Counted from the first letter of the stretch, positions 51,849 to 60,798 are shown. The stretch is 64,000 nt of DNA from Lachnospiraceae bacterium (GCA_910574805.1 CAJTCV010000012.1:91047-155046); one strand, 5' to 3'. The notes: generated from the letters alone by a model not told the origin. Translations and numbers: made by a program.

Positions 51849-53639
51849 ATGAATGACCAGAAGATTGAGAACCAGCTGAATCTGGCGCTGGAGGCTACGG
51901 AGGAAGAGCGGGAGAAATCCGTTGTGTTAAATACCGGCTATGACCGGGAGGAGCGGACCTGGGAGCTGATCGTCAAATATACGGGAGACCTGGAGCGGAT
52001 CGCCTCCGAAAATATTCAGGTGACCCGGCTTTTGAATGAATACGCCATCCTGGTGGTGCCGGAGTCGCTGATCGGGTGGCTGGCGGATATTCCAGAGATC
52101 GAATATATCGAGAAGCCGAAGCGCCTTTATTTTGCAAGAGCAAACGGAAAGCGGGCCTCCTGCATGACGCCGGTGCAGCGTCCGCCCCTGTCTCTCACAG
52201 GAAGAGGGGTGCTGGTGGCGGTGCTGGATTCCGGGGCGGATTACCGCCATCCGGAGTTCCGGAACCTGGACGGGACCACGCGGATCCGCGCCCTGTGGGA
52301 TCAGACGGCGGAGGGGACGCCGCCGCCCGGATACTATGTGGGAACGGAGTATACGCAGGAGCAGCTCAATGAAGCGCTGACGCGGGAGGGACTGACGCAA
52401 CAGGAAGCAGTTCGGGAGGCGTCTGATGAAGGGCTGATGCAGCAGGGAGCTGTCCGTGAGACGTCTGGTGAAATGTTGGCGCGGCAGAACGCGCTGCCGG
52501 TGAGCCGGGACGTGAGCGGGCATGGAACCGGCGTTCTGGCCATTGCCGCGGGCAATAACGGCGTGGCTTATGAGAGCGAGATCCTTGTGGTAAAGCTGGG
52601 GAGTCCGAGGGCGGACAGCTTTCCCCGGACGACGGAGCTGATGATGGGGATCAACTATGTGATTGAAAAGGCGCTGGAATACCGGATGCCGGTAGCAATC
52701 AACATCAGCTTCGGCAATACCTACGGTTCCCATACGGGGAAGAGTCTTCTGGAGACTTATATAGATGACATCAGCAATCTGTGGAAATCGGTTTTCTGCG
52801 TGGGCAGCGGCAACGAAGGCGCAGCGGCCGGACATGCGGGAGGCAGGCTTGCGGCCGGGGAGATTCAGAATGTGGAATTTGCGGTGGGGAATTACGAGCC
52901 GACCCTGAGCCTGCAGATCTGGAAAAATTATGTGGATACATTTGACATTTTTCTCGTCCATCCAAACGGAACGGTCCTGGGGCCCTTCTACGAGCGTCCG
53001 GCCACCCAGCGATACCGGGCGGGGAGAACGGAGCTTCTGGTCTACTATGGAGAACCCAGCCCCTACAGCGTGGAACAGGAAATCTATGTGGATTTTCTTC
53101 CGCTGGGGGACTATATTGACTCCGGTGTCTGGAACGTGCGGCTGGTGCCGGGAAGAATCGTGGACGGCAGCTATCAGATGTGGTTTCCCAGCAGCGCCGC
53201 CACGGGAAGCGCCACCCGTTTCCTGCGCCCCCGGGAGAGCGATACGCTGACGATCCCCTCCACGGCCTCCAATGTCATCACCGTGGGCGCCTACAATACC
53301 GCCACGGACGCCTACGCGGATTTTTCCGGGCGGGGATCGGAAGACGGCGGGGCCTTAAAGCCTTCCCTGGCGGCTCCCGGGGTGAACATCGAGACGGCGG
53401 CGCCGGACGGCCGGTATGTGAGCCAGACCGGGACCTCTTTCGCCACACCCTTCGTGACCGGCGCGGCGGCGCTGCTTATGCAGTATGGCGTGGTGGACGG
53501 GGAAGATCCGTTTTTGTATGGAGAGAAGGTAAAAGCGTATCTGCAGCGCGGGGCGCGGCCGCTGCCTGGGTTTGGCGCGTATCCGAATAATCAGGTGGGT
53601 TATGGGTCGATTTGTGTCGAAAATAGTCTGCCTATGTAA
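51849..53639 (+). CDS. S8 (subtilisin-like) peptidase, Csp-type
   Basis: 596 residues from the ATG at 51849. Catalytic Asp in VAVLDSGADYRHPEF (~126), His in SGHGTGVLAIAAG (~224), Ser in GTSFATPFVTGAAAL (~530). An N-terminal prodomain (~1-95) and a ~150-residue jelly-roll-like insert before the Ser motif resemble clostridial germination proteases CspB/C. Between Asp and His lies a Gln/Glu-rich insert of three degenerate ~14-residue repeats (LTQQEAVREASDE, LMQQGAVRETSGE, LARQNALPVSRD). No signal peptide. It could act in spores or as a general cytosolic protease. Confidence 0.88.
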   Translation: MNDQKIENQLNLALEATEEEREKSVVLNTGYDREERTWELIVKYTGDLERIASENIQVTRLLNEYAILVVPESLIGWLADIPEIEYIEKPKRLYFARANGKRASCMTPVQRPPLSLTGRGVLVAVLDSGADYRHPEFRNLDGTTRIRALWDQTAEGTPPPGYYVGTEYTQEQLNEALTREGLTQQEAVREASDEGLMQQGAVRETSGEMLARQNALPVSRDVSGHGTGVLAIAAGNNGVAYESEILVVKLGSPRADSFPRTTELMMGINYVIEKALEYRMPVAINISFGNTYGSHTGKSLLETYIDDISNLWKSVFCVGSGNEGAAAGHAGGRLAAGEIQNVEFAVGNYEPTLSLQIWKNYVDTFDIFLVHPNGTVLGPFYERPATQRYRAGRTELLVYYGEPSPYSVEQEIYVDFLPLGDYIDSGVWNVRLVPGRIVDGSYQMWFPSSAATGSATRFLRPRESDTLTIPSTASNVITVGAYNTATDAYADFSGRGSEDGGALKPSLAAPGVNIETAAPDGRYVSQTGTSFATPFVTGAAALLMQYGVVDGEDPFLYGEKVKAYLQRGARPLPGFGAYPNNQVGYGSICVENSLPM

Positions 53640-53892
53640 ATGAGAGTAGATTTTTAGGGGAATAAGCACTTTGTTTTGGCATATATATTGTCGAATAAAG
53701 TGCTTATTGTACGTTGTTTGGATTTTATATAAATATTTGGTAGGGCTAAAACGAATCACAATTTATAAATAGCATGGATTTTTAAGATGGAAATAGAACT
53801 TGCGTTCGAAACTAATTGAAAAAGTAAAGATGGTATGCTATACTTCTACATGTGTAATAAGATTTTAATCAGTGCCATATGGGAGGAGAAGG

Positions 53893-54729
53893 ATGGGAAA
53901 AAATAAAGTAATTGTGGTGCAAAACATTAACGTTACTGTTTCAGAGGAAAATTTTGATGATTATATCTGTATTACTGATATTGCAAAAGCTAAAGTTGGT
54001 GAGTCCCGAGGAGCAGATGTTGTAAAAAACTGGATGCGAAATAGAGCAACTTTGGAATTTTTAGGTACATGGGAGCAAATCTACAATCCTGCTTTTAAAG
54101 TGGTCGAATTCGACCACTTTAAAAGCGAAGCAGGTTTACATACATTTGTATTAAGTGTTTCGGAATGGATTGAAAAGACAGAAGCGATAGGATTATTTGT
54201 GAAACGTGGAAAATATGGAGGAACATATGCGCATAAAGATATTGCATTTGAATTTGCTTCGGCGATCAGCCCTGTTTTTAAACTATATTTGATCAAAGAA
54301 TTTCAAAGACTCAAAGAAGTGGAGAATGATGCAAAGAAAATTGAGTGGGATGCAAAAAGATTTCTGTCTAAAAACAATTATCTGATTCAAACAGATGCGG
54401 TTAAAAATTACTTGATTCCGTCAGAAAATTATAAAGAAAATTTAGAGTGGCTGGCATATGCAGAAGAAGCGGATATTTTGAATGTTGCATTATTCGGATT
54501 TACTGCAAAAGCATGGAGGGATGAAAATCCTGAATTGGCAAAAAAGAATAATGTAAGAGATTTTGCTTCAATAAATGAACTTACAGTTTTGTCTAATTTG
54601 GAAACACATAATGCACAAATGATTCGTGAGGGTAGAAGTAAGGCAGAAAGATTTCAAATTTTAAAAGAGATTGCAGAATATCAGTTGAATATTCTTAAAG
54701 CGGCGGAAAAGATAAAATTGATTGAGTAA
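53893..54729 (+). CDS. KilA-N domain protein
   Basis: 278 residues from the ATG at 53893 (GGAGGAGAAGG upstream). The KilA-N DNA-binding domain (~15-120) shows YICITDIAKAK, VVKNWMRNRATLEFLGTWE, EAGLHTFVLSVSEWI and the end motif KRGKYGGTYAHKDIAFEFAS. A helical C-terminal region follows. KilA-N is common in phages and in host accessory genes near defence systems. It lies 104 bp upstream of the SIR2-kinase gene, same strand, and could be its regulator or sensor. A perfect 36-bp palindrome is embedded in its coding sequence. Confidence 0.85.
   Translation: MGKNKVIVVQNINVTVSEENFDDYICITDIAKAKVGESRGADVVKNWMRNRATLEFLGTWEQIYNPAFKVVEFDHFKSEAGLHTFVLSVSEWIEKTEAIGLFVKRGKYGGTYAHKDIAFEFASAISPVFKLYLIKEFQRLKEVENDAKKIEWDAKRFLSKNNYLIQTDAVKNYLIPSENYKENLEWLAYAEEADILNVALFGFTAKAWRDENPELAKKNNVRDFASINELTVLSNLETHNAQMIREGRSKAERFQILKEIAEYQLNILKAAEKIKLIE
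54091..54126. repeat. Perfect 36-bp palindrome inside the KilA-N gene
   Basis: GCTTTTAAAGTGGTCGAA is followed directly by its exact reverse complement, with no loop. It encodes the domain's AFKVVEFDHFKS segment. Able to form a cruciform in DNA or a strong RNA hairpin, or to serve as a dyad binding site. Confidence 0.9.
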
Positions 54730-54833
54730 AAAGTGTTTAATGTTTTTATAAGACTCTGCTTTATAAGAGGATAACTTAAATAACTATAAATGGAAAATAT
54801 ATATAGAATTAATATGATTAGGAGAGATATGAA

Positions 54834-57197
54834 ATGTATAATACAAAAGATGAAAATTTAATGCGTTTGATGCGAAAGATTAGAGAAAACCCACATAGTT
54901 TTATTTTTATTGTAGGAGCTGGAATGTCAAAGTCTTCTGGTATGCCCTCATGGGAAGATTTGGCGAGAGATATGATTAATTATTATGAACAATTATTTCA
55001 AAATACTGAAGATGATGTTAAAGCAAAGGTTGAACAACTAAAAATAATGGATAATTTCTGGGATGTTTTTTCAGAATTAAAACGCTGTCTACCAACAACT
55101 GAATATAATAAATATATTATGGAACAATTGTCAGACAGAGGGCGTAGAATTCCCGTTAATTATAAGTATATATGGAAGCTAGATGTTTGCGGGGTCATTA
55201 CTTTTAATATAGATAAACTTATTTTGAATGCATATTCAAATGTTTACCAGAGTTCTGTTGATTTTGCAACAAGAAATGAATTTGTTAAATATAATCATTT
55301 TCCAGCAAGCAATGAAAAATTCGTTTTTTTCCCGCATGGTGAAATTAGTGATCCAACTTCTTGGGTATTTACAGAAGAAGAGAGGAAAGAGGTATATAGA
55401 AATAGAGATGTCATAAATGTACTGACAACATTATTAAACGGAAAAAATTTAGTGATTGTTGGTTTCAATCCGAGAGAATATAGTTTTTTATCTTTGCTTA
55501 ATGATATTTCGATTGGAAACACTATATCAGGACAGGATAACTATTATATAGGAAATAATATTTCAGCTTCAGATATTAAAAAACTTGGGAATTATGGTAT
55601 TAGTTGTATTTCATATAGTCCAGAGGATAAAGAGCATTCCGATATTGAGAAAATGTTTAAATCTATGTATGAATATATTCCTAAGGATATAGAATATTCT
55701 ACGGTATACGAAGGGAAAAAATATTTGTTACAGGATATTCCACGATATGAAGAATGTTCTAGTATAGGACTAGATAAATTAAGAGACATATTGAATGGAA
55801 ATATTGCCAATATATTGCCAATAGATACAGTACCGACTAGTGAACAGCTTGATAGATTACAGGAGTTTTATAGGTTATATTCAGCACAACTTCATATGGC
55901 ATGGTTTGTAAACCCAGAATCAGATTATGGACAAAAATTGCATGGATTTTTATTGAAAAAGGGAATTGGAGGGGGAGCTTTTGGAAATGTATATGAAGCC
56001 TATAATGATAAAAATGAGAAGTTTGCTATAAAAATTTTGTTACCTGAAGTAAAAGATAAGGTAAAGTATTTAAGTTGTTTTAGAAGAGGAATTCGTTCTA
56101 TGAAAATGCTGAAAGAGCATAATGTGGATGGTATGGTAAAGATACATTCTTCATATGAAGTTCCAGCATGTATTATTATGGATTTTGTTGAGGGTTATAC
56201 TCTTAGAGAGGCAATAGATAAGAAAGTACTTTTTTCTCTTCACAAGAAATTAGATGTTTTACAAAAAATAGCAAATATAATGCATATATCTCACAATTTG
56301 CAGGAGTGTATTTTACATCGAGATTTGAAACCTGAAAATATTATGTTGGAAAATTTTTATTATGAAGATGACTTTGTCCCACTCAAGGTTGTGATTTTGG
56401 ACTTTGATTTGTCATGGCATAAAGGGGCGACTGAATTGACGGTAGCATTAGGTGCAATGTCCCAAGGATTTAAGGCACCAGAACAAGTAGAAGAAAATGA
56501 GAATTTAACAAGAAATACAGCAGTTGATGTTTATAGTATAGGAATGCTTTCATACTATGTTCTTACAGGAAAGAATCCGATGCCTAACCAACATCGTTTT
56601 ATGAATTTTGAAGTAGATCTTATAAGGAATATTCGCGATAATTACAAAATAGAGTGGAGATGTTTGGCTCAGTTTCTTGCAGAAACAATAATTAAATCTA
56701 CATTGCAAGAAGCAATGAATCGATTGCCTTTAGAGGCATATCTGGCAAACATAAAAGTAGCACTTGATATGATTCTTGCAGATGGAATATCCAATACACA
56801 TCCACTTTTGCTTCGTGAATTGGCATCATGGATTGACGACGCATATGAAGTTTATGAATTTGGACGAGTTGTATTAATATCAACGAATGCTTTAGGAAAG
56901 CAAATTCGTCTTGAATTGAAGCAACGCAATAAAGATATTTTAGTTCAAGTAGAGATTAAGAAATTGCGAAAGGGAGATGAAAATAGAAGTAATACAGCTA
57001 AATACCTTGAAAATGCGAAGTCCAAGGCATTATCAGTTGTAAAACAAAACTTGTTTTATTATAGTAAAGGGGAAGTAAGATTAAGTGAGGTAACAGTTAA
57101 TTTGGCGGCAAAACTTCCTAAAGTAGTTTCTCATAATATGATAGTTCAAATGGCGGAAAATATCAAAGAGATTCGTGCCGAATTAGAGTTGCGTTAA
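54834..57197 (+). CDS. SIR2-protein kinase fusion, candidate defence effector
   Basis: 787 residues in three parts. Residues ~1-290: SIR2-type NAD-binding domain with VGAGMSKSSGMPSW (27-40), TFNID (123-127) and the catalytic-type PHGE (His ~168), as in defence SIR2 NADases. Residues ~370-640: Ser/Thr kinase with loop GIGGGAFGNVYEAY (377-390), Lys400 in FAIK, LHRDLKPENIML (494-505), LDFDLSW in place of DFG (522-528), APE (548-550) and DVYSIG. Residues ~640-787: helical, with no known domain. The canonical helix-C glutamate is not obvious. SIR2 NADases act in Thoeris and DSR-type defence by depleting NAD; a kinase fused to one suggests phosphorylation-controlled killing. Function is inferred. 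Confidence 0.88.
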   Translation: MYNTKDENLMRLMRKIRENPHSFIFIVGAGMSKSSGMPSWEDLARDMINYYEQLFQNTEDDVKAKVEQLKIMDNFWDVFSELKRCLPTTEYNKYIMEQLSDRGRRIPVNYKYIWKLDVCGVITFNIDKLILNAYSNVYQSSVDFATRNEFVKYNHFPASNEKFVFFPHGEISDPTSWVFTEEERKEVYRNRDVINVLTTLLNGKNLVIVGFNPREYSFLSLLNDISIGNTISGQDNYYIGNNISASDIKKLGNYGISCISYSPEDKEHSDIEKMFKSMYEYIPKDIEYSTVYEGKKYLLQDIPRYEECSSIGLDKLRDILNGNIANILPIDTVPTSEQLDRLQEFYRLYSAQLHMAWFVNPESDYGQKLHGFLLKKGIGGGAFGNVYEAYNDKNEKFAIKILLPEVKDKVKYLSCFRRGIRSMKMLKEHNVDGMVKIHSSYEVPACIIMDFVEGYTLREAIDKKVLFSLHKKLDVLQKIANIMHISHNLQECILHRDLKPENIMLENFYYEDDFVPLKVVILDFDLSWHKGATELTVALGAMSQGFKAPEQVEENENLTRNTAVDVYSIGMLSYYVLTGKNPMPNQHRFMNFEVDLIRNIRDNYKIEWRCLAQFLAETIIKSTLQEAMNRLPLEAYLANIKVALDMILADGISNTHPLLLRELASWIDDAYEVYEFGRVVLISTNALGKQIRLELKQRNKDILVQVEIKKLRKGDENRSNTAKYLENAKSKALSVVKQNLFYYSKGEVRLSEVTVNLAAKLPKVVSHNMIVQMAENIKEIRAELELR

Positions 57198-57347
57198 AGT
57201 GAAGTTTCTTTAAATAAAGGTGCGATTTTGTATTACATGAAATATGAACAGAGCTCATTTGGTATAATTTATCAATAGAATATTTATGTATTTGGGATGG
57301 TATGATATTAAGAATTATAGATAGTGTATGATATTTTGTCTGAAATA

Positions 57348-57400
57348 ACTTGACACTAATTTACCATCAATTTTACTCCAACTTAGCACTAATGTACCAT
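57348..57400 (+). repeat. Two 20-bp direct repeats at island edge
   Basis: ACTTGACACTAATTTACCAT (57348-57367) and ACTTAGCACTAATGTACCAT (57381-57400) agree at 17 of 20 positions, 33 bp apart. They may be transposase or regulator binding sites left by whatever brought in the island. Confidence 0.6.
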
Positions 57401-57480
57401 ACGCCCTACGAAGTTATGCGGGTTACAGCGATTTTCGCTTAAAAAAAGTGAAAAAAGTTTGTGACATTAACTTGACATAC

Positions 57481-57525
57481 GCGGGGTATGGGGCGCTGTG
57501 TGTGAGGGACAGTATTCCAGGGTGA
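57481..57525 (+). pseudogene. Last codons of a second S8 peptidase
   Basis: Encodes AGYGALCVRDSIPG-stop, which parallels the end of the intact peptidase (VGYGSICVENSLPM-stop at 53639). Nucleotide identity is only about 60%, so it is the tail of a paralogue and not a recent duplication. Confidence 0.7.
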
Positions 57526-57628
57526 AATTTAATATCTGCTTATAACCTTTTTATCTCTTGAAAATGATTGACGAATAAAAGAAACAACAGTATAAATTAA
57601 AATAGAAAAAATTAAAAATAAACAAACT

Positions 57629-57686
57629 CAGACTGTCAAAGAACCCCTGTTACGCAACAGCATAGCAGAGGTTCTTTGACAGTCTG
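57629..57686. terminator. Long inverted repeat, probable terminator or element end
   Basis: CAGACTGTCAAAGAACC (57629-57645) and GGTTCTTTGACAGTCTG (57670-57686) are exact 17-bp arms, with partial pairing continuing inward. Sits ahead of the MarR gene. No clear T-run. Confidence 0.65.
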
Positions 57687-57741
57687 GAATACATTATGAT
57701 GTATTTTTCTGACGGGGTGAACAGGAAAATATGGGGACATT

Positions 57742-58143
57742 ATGGGGGGACAGGCGAATGCGCTGTACAGTTCCTGGGCGGCTTCCCATAATATCAATTA
57801 TTATCTGCTGTTTGTTTTGTATGCTCTGGACGGGCAGAAAGCGATGACGCAGAAAAAGATCTGTACCTGTACAGGCTTGACCAAACAGACCGTCAACAGC
57901 GTCATAAAATCCCTGAAGGATAAGGGATATATTGAACTTGCTCCCGGCAGCGAGGACCGGCGGGAAAAGCAGATATCTTTGACAGAGAAGGGGGCAGCCT
58001 ATTCCTATGAACTGCTGGAGCCTTTGTGGGCGCTGGAACAGAGAGTTTATCAGATCATGGGAAGTGACAGGGTGCAGCAGATGGTGGACGATATTACCCT
58101 GTTTAACACGGTGCTGGAAAAAGAAATGGAAAAGAAGATATGA
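57742..58143 (+). CDS. MarR-family regulator
   Basis: 133 residues, somewhat shorter at the N-terminus than usual for the family. Winged helix with MTQKKICTCTGLTKQTVNSV and IKSLKDKGYIELAPGSEDRR, ITLTEKG-like wing. Its natural target, the MATE gene just downstream, is now a pseudogene. The operator-like dyad at 58211 is still present. Confidence 0.85.
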   Translation: MGGQANALYSSWAASHNINYYLLFVLYALDGQKAMTQKKICTCTGLTKQTVNSVIKSLKDKGYIELAPGSEDRREKQISLTEKGAAYSYELLEPLWALEQRVYQIMGSDRVQQMVDDITLFNTVLEKEMEKKI

Positions 58144-58205
58144 ATCAAATGAAGCCATCAGATTTTTCTGGCGGCTTTATTTTCGGCAAAATTTCTGATT
58201 TTAAC

Positions 58206-58234
58206 TTGACATTTAGTCCATACATGCACTAAAT
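58206..58234 (+). promoter_or_regulatory. Promoter with MarR-type dyad ahead of the dead MATE gene
   Basis: TTGACA (58206-58211) abuts ATTTAGT (58211-58217), which is inverted as ACTAAAT (58228-58234). A dyad inside the promoter spacer is expected for repression by the adjacent MarR protein. Confidence 0.6.
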
Positions 58235-58275
58235 AGTACATATACGGACGAAAAAGAAGGAGATCTGATCTGATA

Positions 58276-59134
58276 ATTGATATCAAAATAAAACAGAAAG
58301 GTGATGGAAAGAAATTTTTTCAGTATGTGATTCCCTCGGTCTTATCCTTTACCCTGTCGGGGGTTTATACGATCATGGACGGCTTTTTTGTGGGAAACAG
58401 CATCGGGGATCTGGGGCTTTCGGCGGTAAATATCGCCTACTCCATCGTAGCCGTCATCCAGGCGCTGGGCATGGGCGGCCTGGGCCACCGTTATCGGACA
58501 GGGAGTCACCATGCTGACCGCGCTGGCATATCTGCTCCGCAAAAAGCAGCTTACCTTGAGTATCCCGTTTTCAAAAATGGGGAAGGTGGCGGCAGCCATC
58601 ATTCGGATCGGGATTGCTCCCTTTGGACTGGCCATGTCCCCCAATATCTCCCTGATTATCATCAACCGCTTTTCCGTCTCCTACGGAGGAGAACCGGCGA
58701 TTGCCACCTATGCCTGCATTGCCTATGTGATCTGCATCATTTATCTGATCCTGCAGGGAGTGGGAGACGGATGCCAGCCTTTGCTCAGCCAGTGTTACGG
58801 AGAAAAGAACTGGACGGATTTGAAGGATACCCGAAAGCTGGCCTATGGTTTTGCCTTTGCTTTATCCATCGCAGAGTGCATTATCCTGCATCTGACCAGA
58901 GGAAGTCTGGGAGTGCTGTTCGGCGCATCGGGTGCGGTGAATCTGGAGATTGCCCGGATCATGCCCATTTTCCTGGTATCGGTACCTTTTGTGGCTGTCC
59001 TGCGCATTACGGCGGCGAGCTTTTACGCGACGGAGAAGAGTGTCTGTTTTTATGTCCTGACCTTTATCGAACCGCTGTTCATGCTGGCGCTGATCCTGAA
59101 ACAGCGGGTCGACAGGCAGGAAATGTCTGTCTGA
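58276..59134 (+). pseudogene. MATE transporter, internally deleted and frameshifted
   Basis: The first ~75 codons (IPSVLSFTLSGVYTIMDGFF, VGNSIGDLGLSAVNIAYSIV) are intact but lack a clear ATG. After GLGH near 58490 the frame changes, and the continuation (ALAYLLRKKQLTLSIPFSKM to the end) matches a later part of the family. About 150 residues of the first pseudo-repeat are missing. Confidence 0.85.
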
Positions 59135-59197
59135 GCGAACGTGACAAAAGAAAGAATTGTTTTGAAACATGCGGACTGACAGATAGGGAGTGGTGAA

Positions 59198-59366
59198 ATG
59201 GAAAAAGAACATAATATTTATACAATATCCAACCTGCTGACGTTATTTCGTCTTTGCCTGATTCCGGTTCTGGTGTGGCTTTACTGCTTTGAAGAGAACC
59301 TTACAGGGACGGCAGCCGTATTGCTGGTGTCAAGTCTGACCGATGTTGCGGATGGGTTTATCGCAA
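59198..59366 (+). pseudogene. N-terminal fragment of a CDP-alcohol phosphatidyltransferase (PgsA-like)
   Basis: NIYTISNLLTLFRLCLIPVL, then LVSSLTDVADGFIA, is the start of a PgsA-type enzyme up to the first part of its DGxxAR motif. The sequence then runs abruptly into unrelated DNA at about 59366. Confidence 0.75.
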
Positions 59367-59454
59367 AACCTTCTTATGCTGATGCCTCTGTCAGAGATCT
59401 TCTTCCGAATGGCAGGAATGCTGAGTGTATGGAGGATCAGAGAGGAAACAGCAG

Positions 59455-59705
59455 TCAGATGGCGATTCTGGATATGATTCCCCGAAGAAAAGAATTCTCT
59501 ATGATGGGAACGATCACGATGATTGTTTTCGTTTCCTGTACCCGGAGCTGGCGTGCAAGCACGTTCGGCTGATAATTCAGTTCTTTGATGACCTGGAGCA
59601 CATGCTCTCTTGACGATGTCCGGATTGCTGAGCACTCTGGATACGGTTGCAACAGTGGCTCCGGCGGCTTTTGCCACGTCTTTTACAGTCAGTGTATTCT
59701 AAAAA
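59455..59705 (-). pseudogene. N-terminal fragment of a LacI-family regulator
   Basis: VKDVAKAAGATVATVSRVLS, NPDIV, then after a frameshift REHVLQVIKELNYQPNVLAR, QLRVQETKTIIVIVP. This is the LacI helix-turn-helix and hinge. The start codon and the effector domain are missing. Confidence 0.8.
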
Positions 59706-59884
59706 TATTCCCTTTCAAGAAAATCGTGGTATGTTCCGCTGAAAAGCTCAGAATGTGTCTGCGGAACAGCGAAGCCTTCAAACAAGTATATTTTATAACA
59801 CTTTACTGAGGTTTACAAGGAAAAAGTGACCTTTGAAATGTAATCGATTACAAAACAGAAACAACAAAATCAAAGGATGGCAAA

Positions 59885-60798
59885 ATGATTTTTGAAAAGT
59901 TGGACAAAGTGATCGCATGAATCGAGGATATCGTCTCAGGGACTTGTCTGGCAGCCATTGTTGTGATCGCGGCGGTGTGTGTATTCGGACGCTGCATATT
60001 CCACATGGGTTTTCTGTGGGCGGACGAAGTGAATCAGATGCTGCTCGTTGCGGTGGGGATGTTCGGAAGCGCAAGGACGCTCTGTTCCAATGGACACGCG
60101 GAATTTACTTCATTCATGTACTTTTACATGTTTATCCCCATGGGCTTCGGACTGTGCATCTACGAGTATCTGAAAACGTTTAAGAAAAAGATCCTGACGG
60201 CCCCGTGTCCGAAGCACGATGAAAAGCTGACTAAAAATGAAGTGATGAAGATTACGCTGGACGGCATTATCCCCCTCGGAATGCCGATCATTATCGTGGG
60301 CGGTATCATGGGCGGCGTCTGTACCCCCACAGAGGCGGGCGCAGTGGCGGTTGTCTACAGCCTGCTGGTCAGCCTGTTCATCAGCCGTACGTAAAGTTCC
60401 GCGACATCTGGTCCCTTCTGCTGGTGAATATTCTGCTGCTGATTATGGGAATGTTCATGGACGGAGGCGCATCCGTCATCATCCCTGCGCCGATCCTCAC
60501 GCTGGTGGCTGTGGCGCTGGGCATCAGCACGGTTCATTTCGGAATCATCATGGCGCTGAACCTTACCATCGGCAACATCACGCTGCCTCTTGGATACTGC
60601 CTGTTCATAGGAAGCAGGATCGGCGAGATCAACGTGGAAAAAGGAATCCAGGCTCAGGCAGAGCAGAGCTGCAAAAATGTCGGTGCGATTCTTAAGGAGG
60701 CAGGTATGGATTTCTCCTGTGTCTGTAAGACAACCTGTTTTCTGGCGGACATGGAAGATTTTGCAGAGTTTAATGAAGTATATGCCGGCGAAGCATAA
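59885..60798 (+). pseudogene. Chimeric remnant of TRAP DctQ/DctM and RidA genes
   Basis: Three broken pieces in a row. (1) A DctQ start, MIFEKLDKVIA, with an in-frame stop at codon 12, then RCIFHMGFLWADEVNQMLLV. (2) DctM internal segments, CTPTEAGAVAVVYSLLV and, after a frameshift near 60385, FRDIWSLLLVNILLLIMGMF to CLFIGSRIG. (3) From about 60635 a RidA/YjgF C-terminal part (QSCKNVGAILKEAG, KTTCFLADMEDFAEFNEVYA). The DctM-RidA junction is in frame, giving a 124-codon chimeric frame. Confidence 0.8.

Larger units (their letters stand above)
53640..57475. other. AT-rich island between two S8 peptidase 3' ends
   Basis: Composition drops sharply after the S8 stop and recovers near 57475, where the last codons of a second S8 peptidase appear. 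The interval holds only the KilA-N and SIR2-kinase genes. No integrase, transposase or clear target-site duplication was seen, so it probably arrived by recombination that removed most of a paralogous peptidase. Confidence 0.7.
57198..57741. other. Intergenic region with repeats, S8 remnant and long hairpin
   Basis: About 540 bp. It holds two 20-bp near-identical repeats (57348, 57381), the S8 peptidase tail (57481) and a 58-bp hairpin (57629). No intact gene. Confidence 0.6.

Noticed and set aside
53595..57525. The two S8 peptidase ends as a duplicated attachment site
   Set aside because: The ends are only about 60% identical at the nucleotide level and no integrase is present, so paralogue tails fit better than an att duplication.
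59885..60394. A functional DctQ-DctM fusion transporter
   Set aside because: The start is followed by a stop at codon 12, large membrane segments are missing and a frameshift follows, so it is a remnant.
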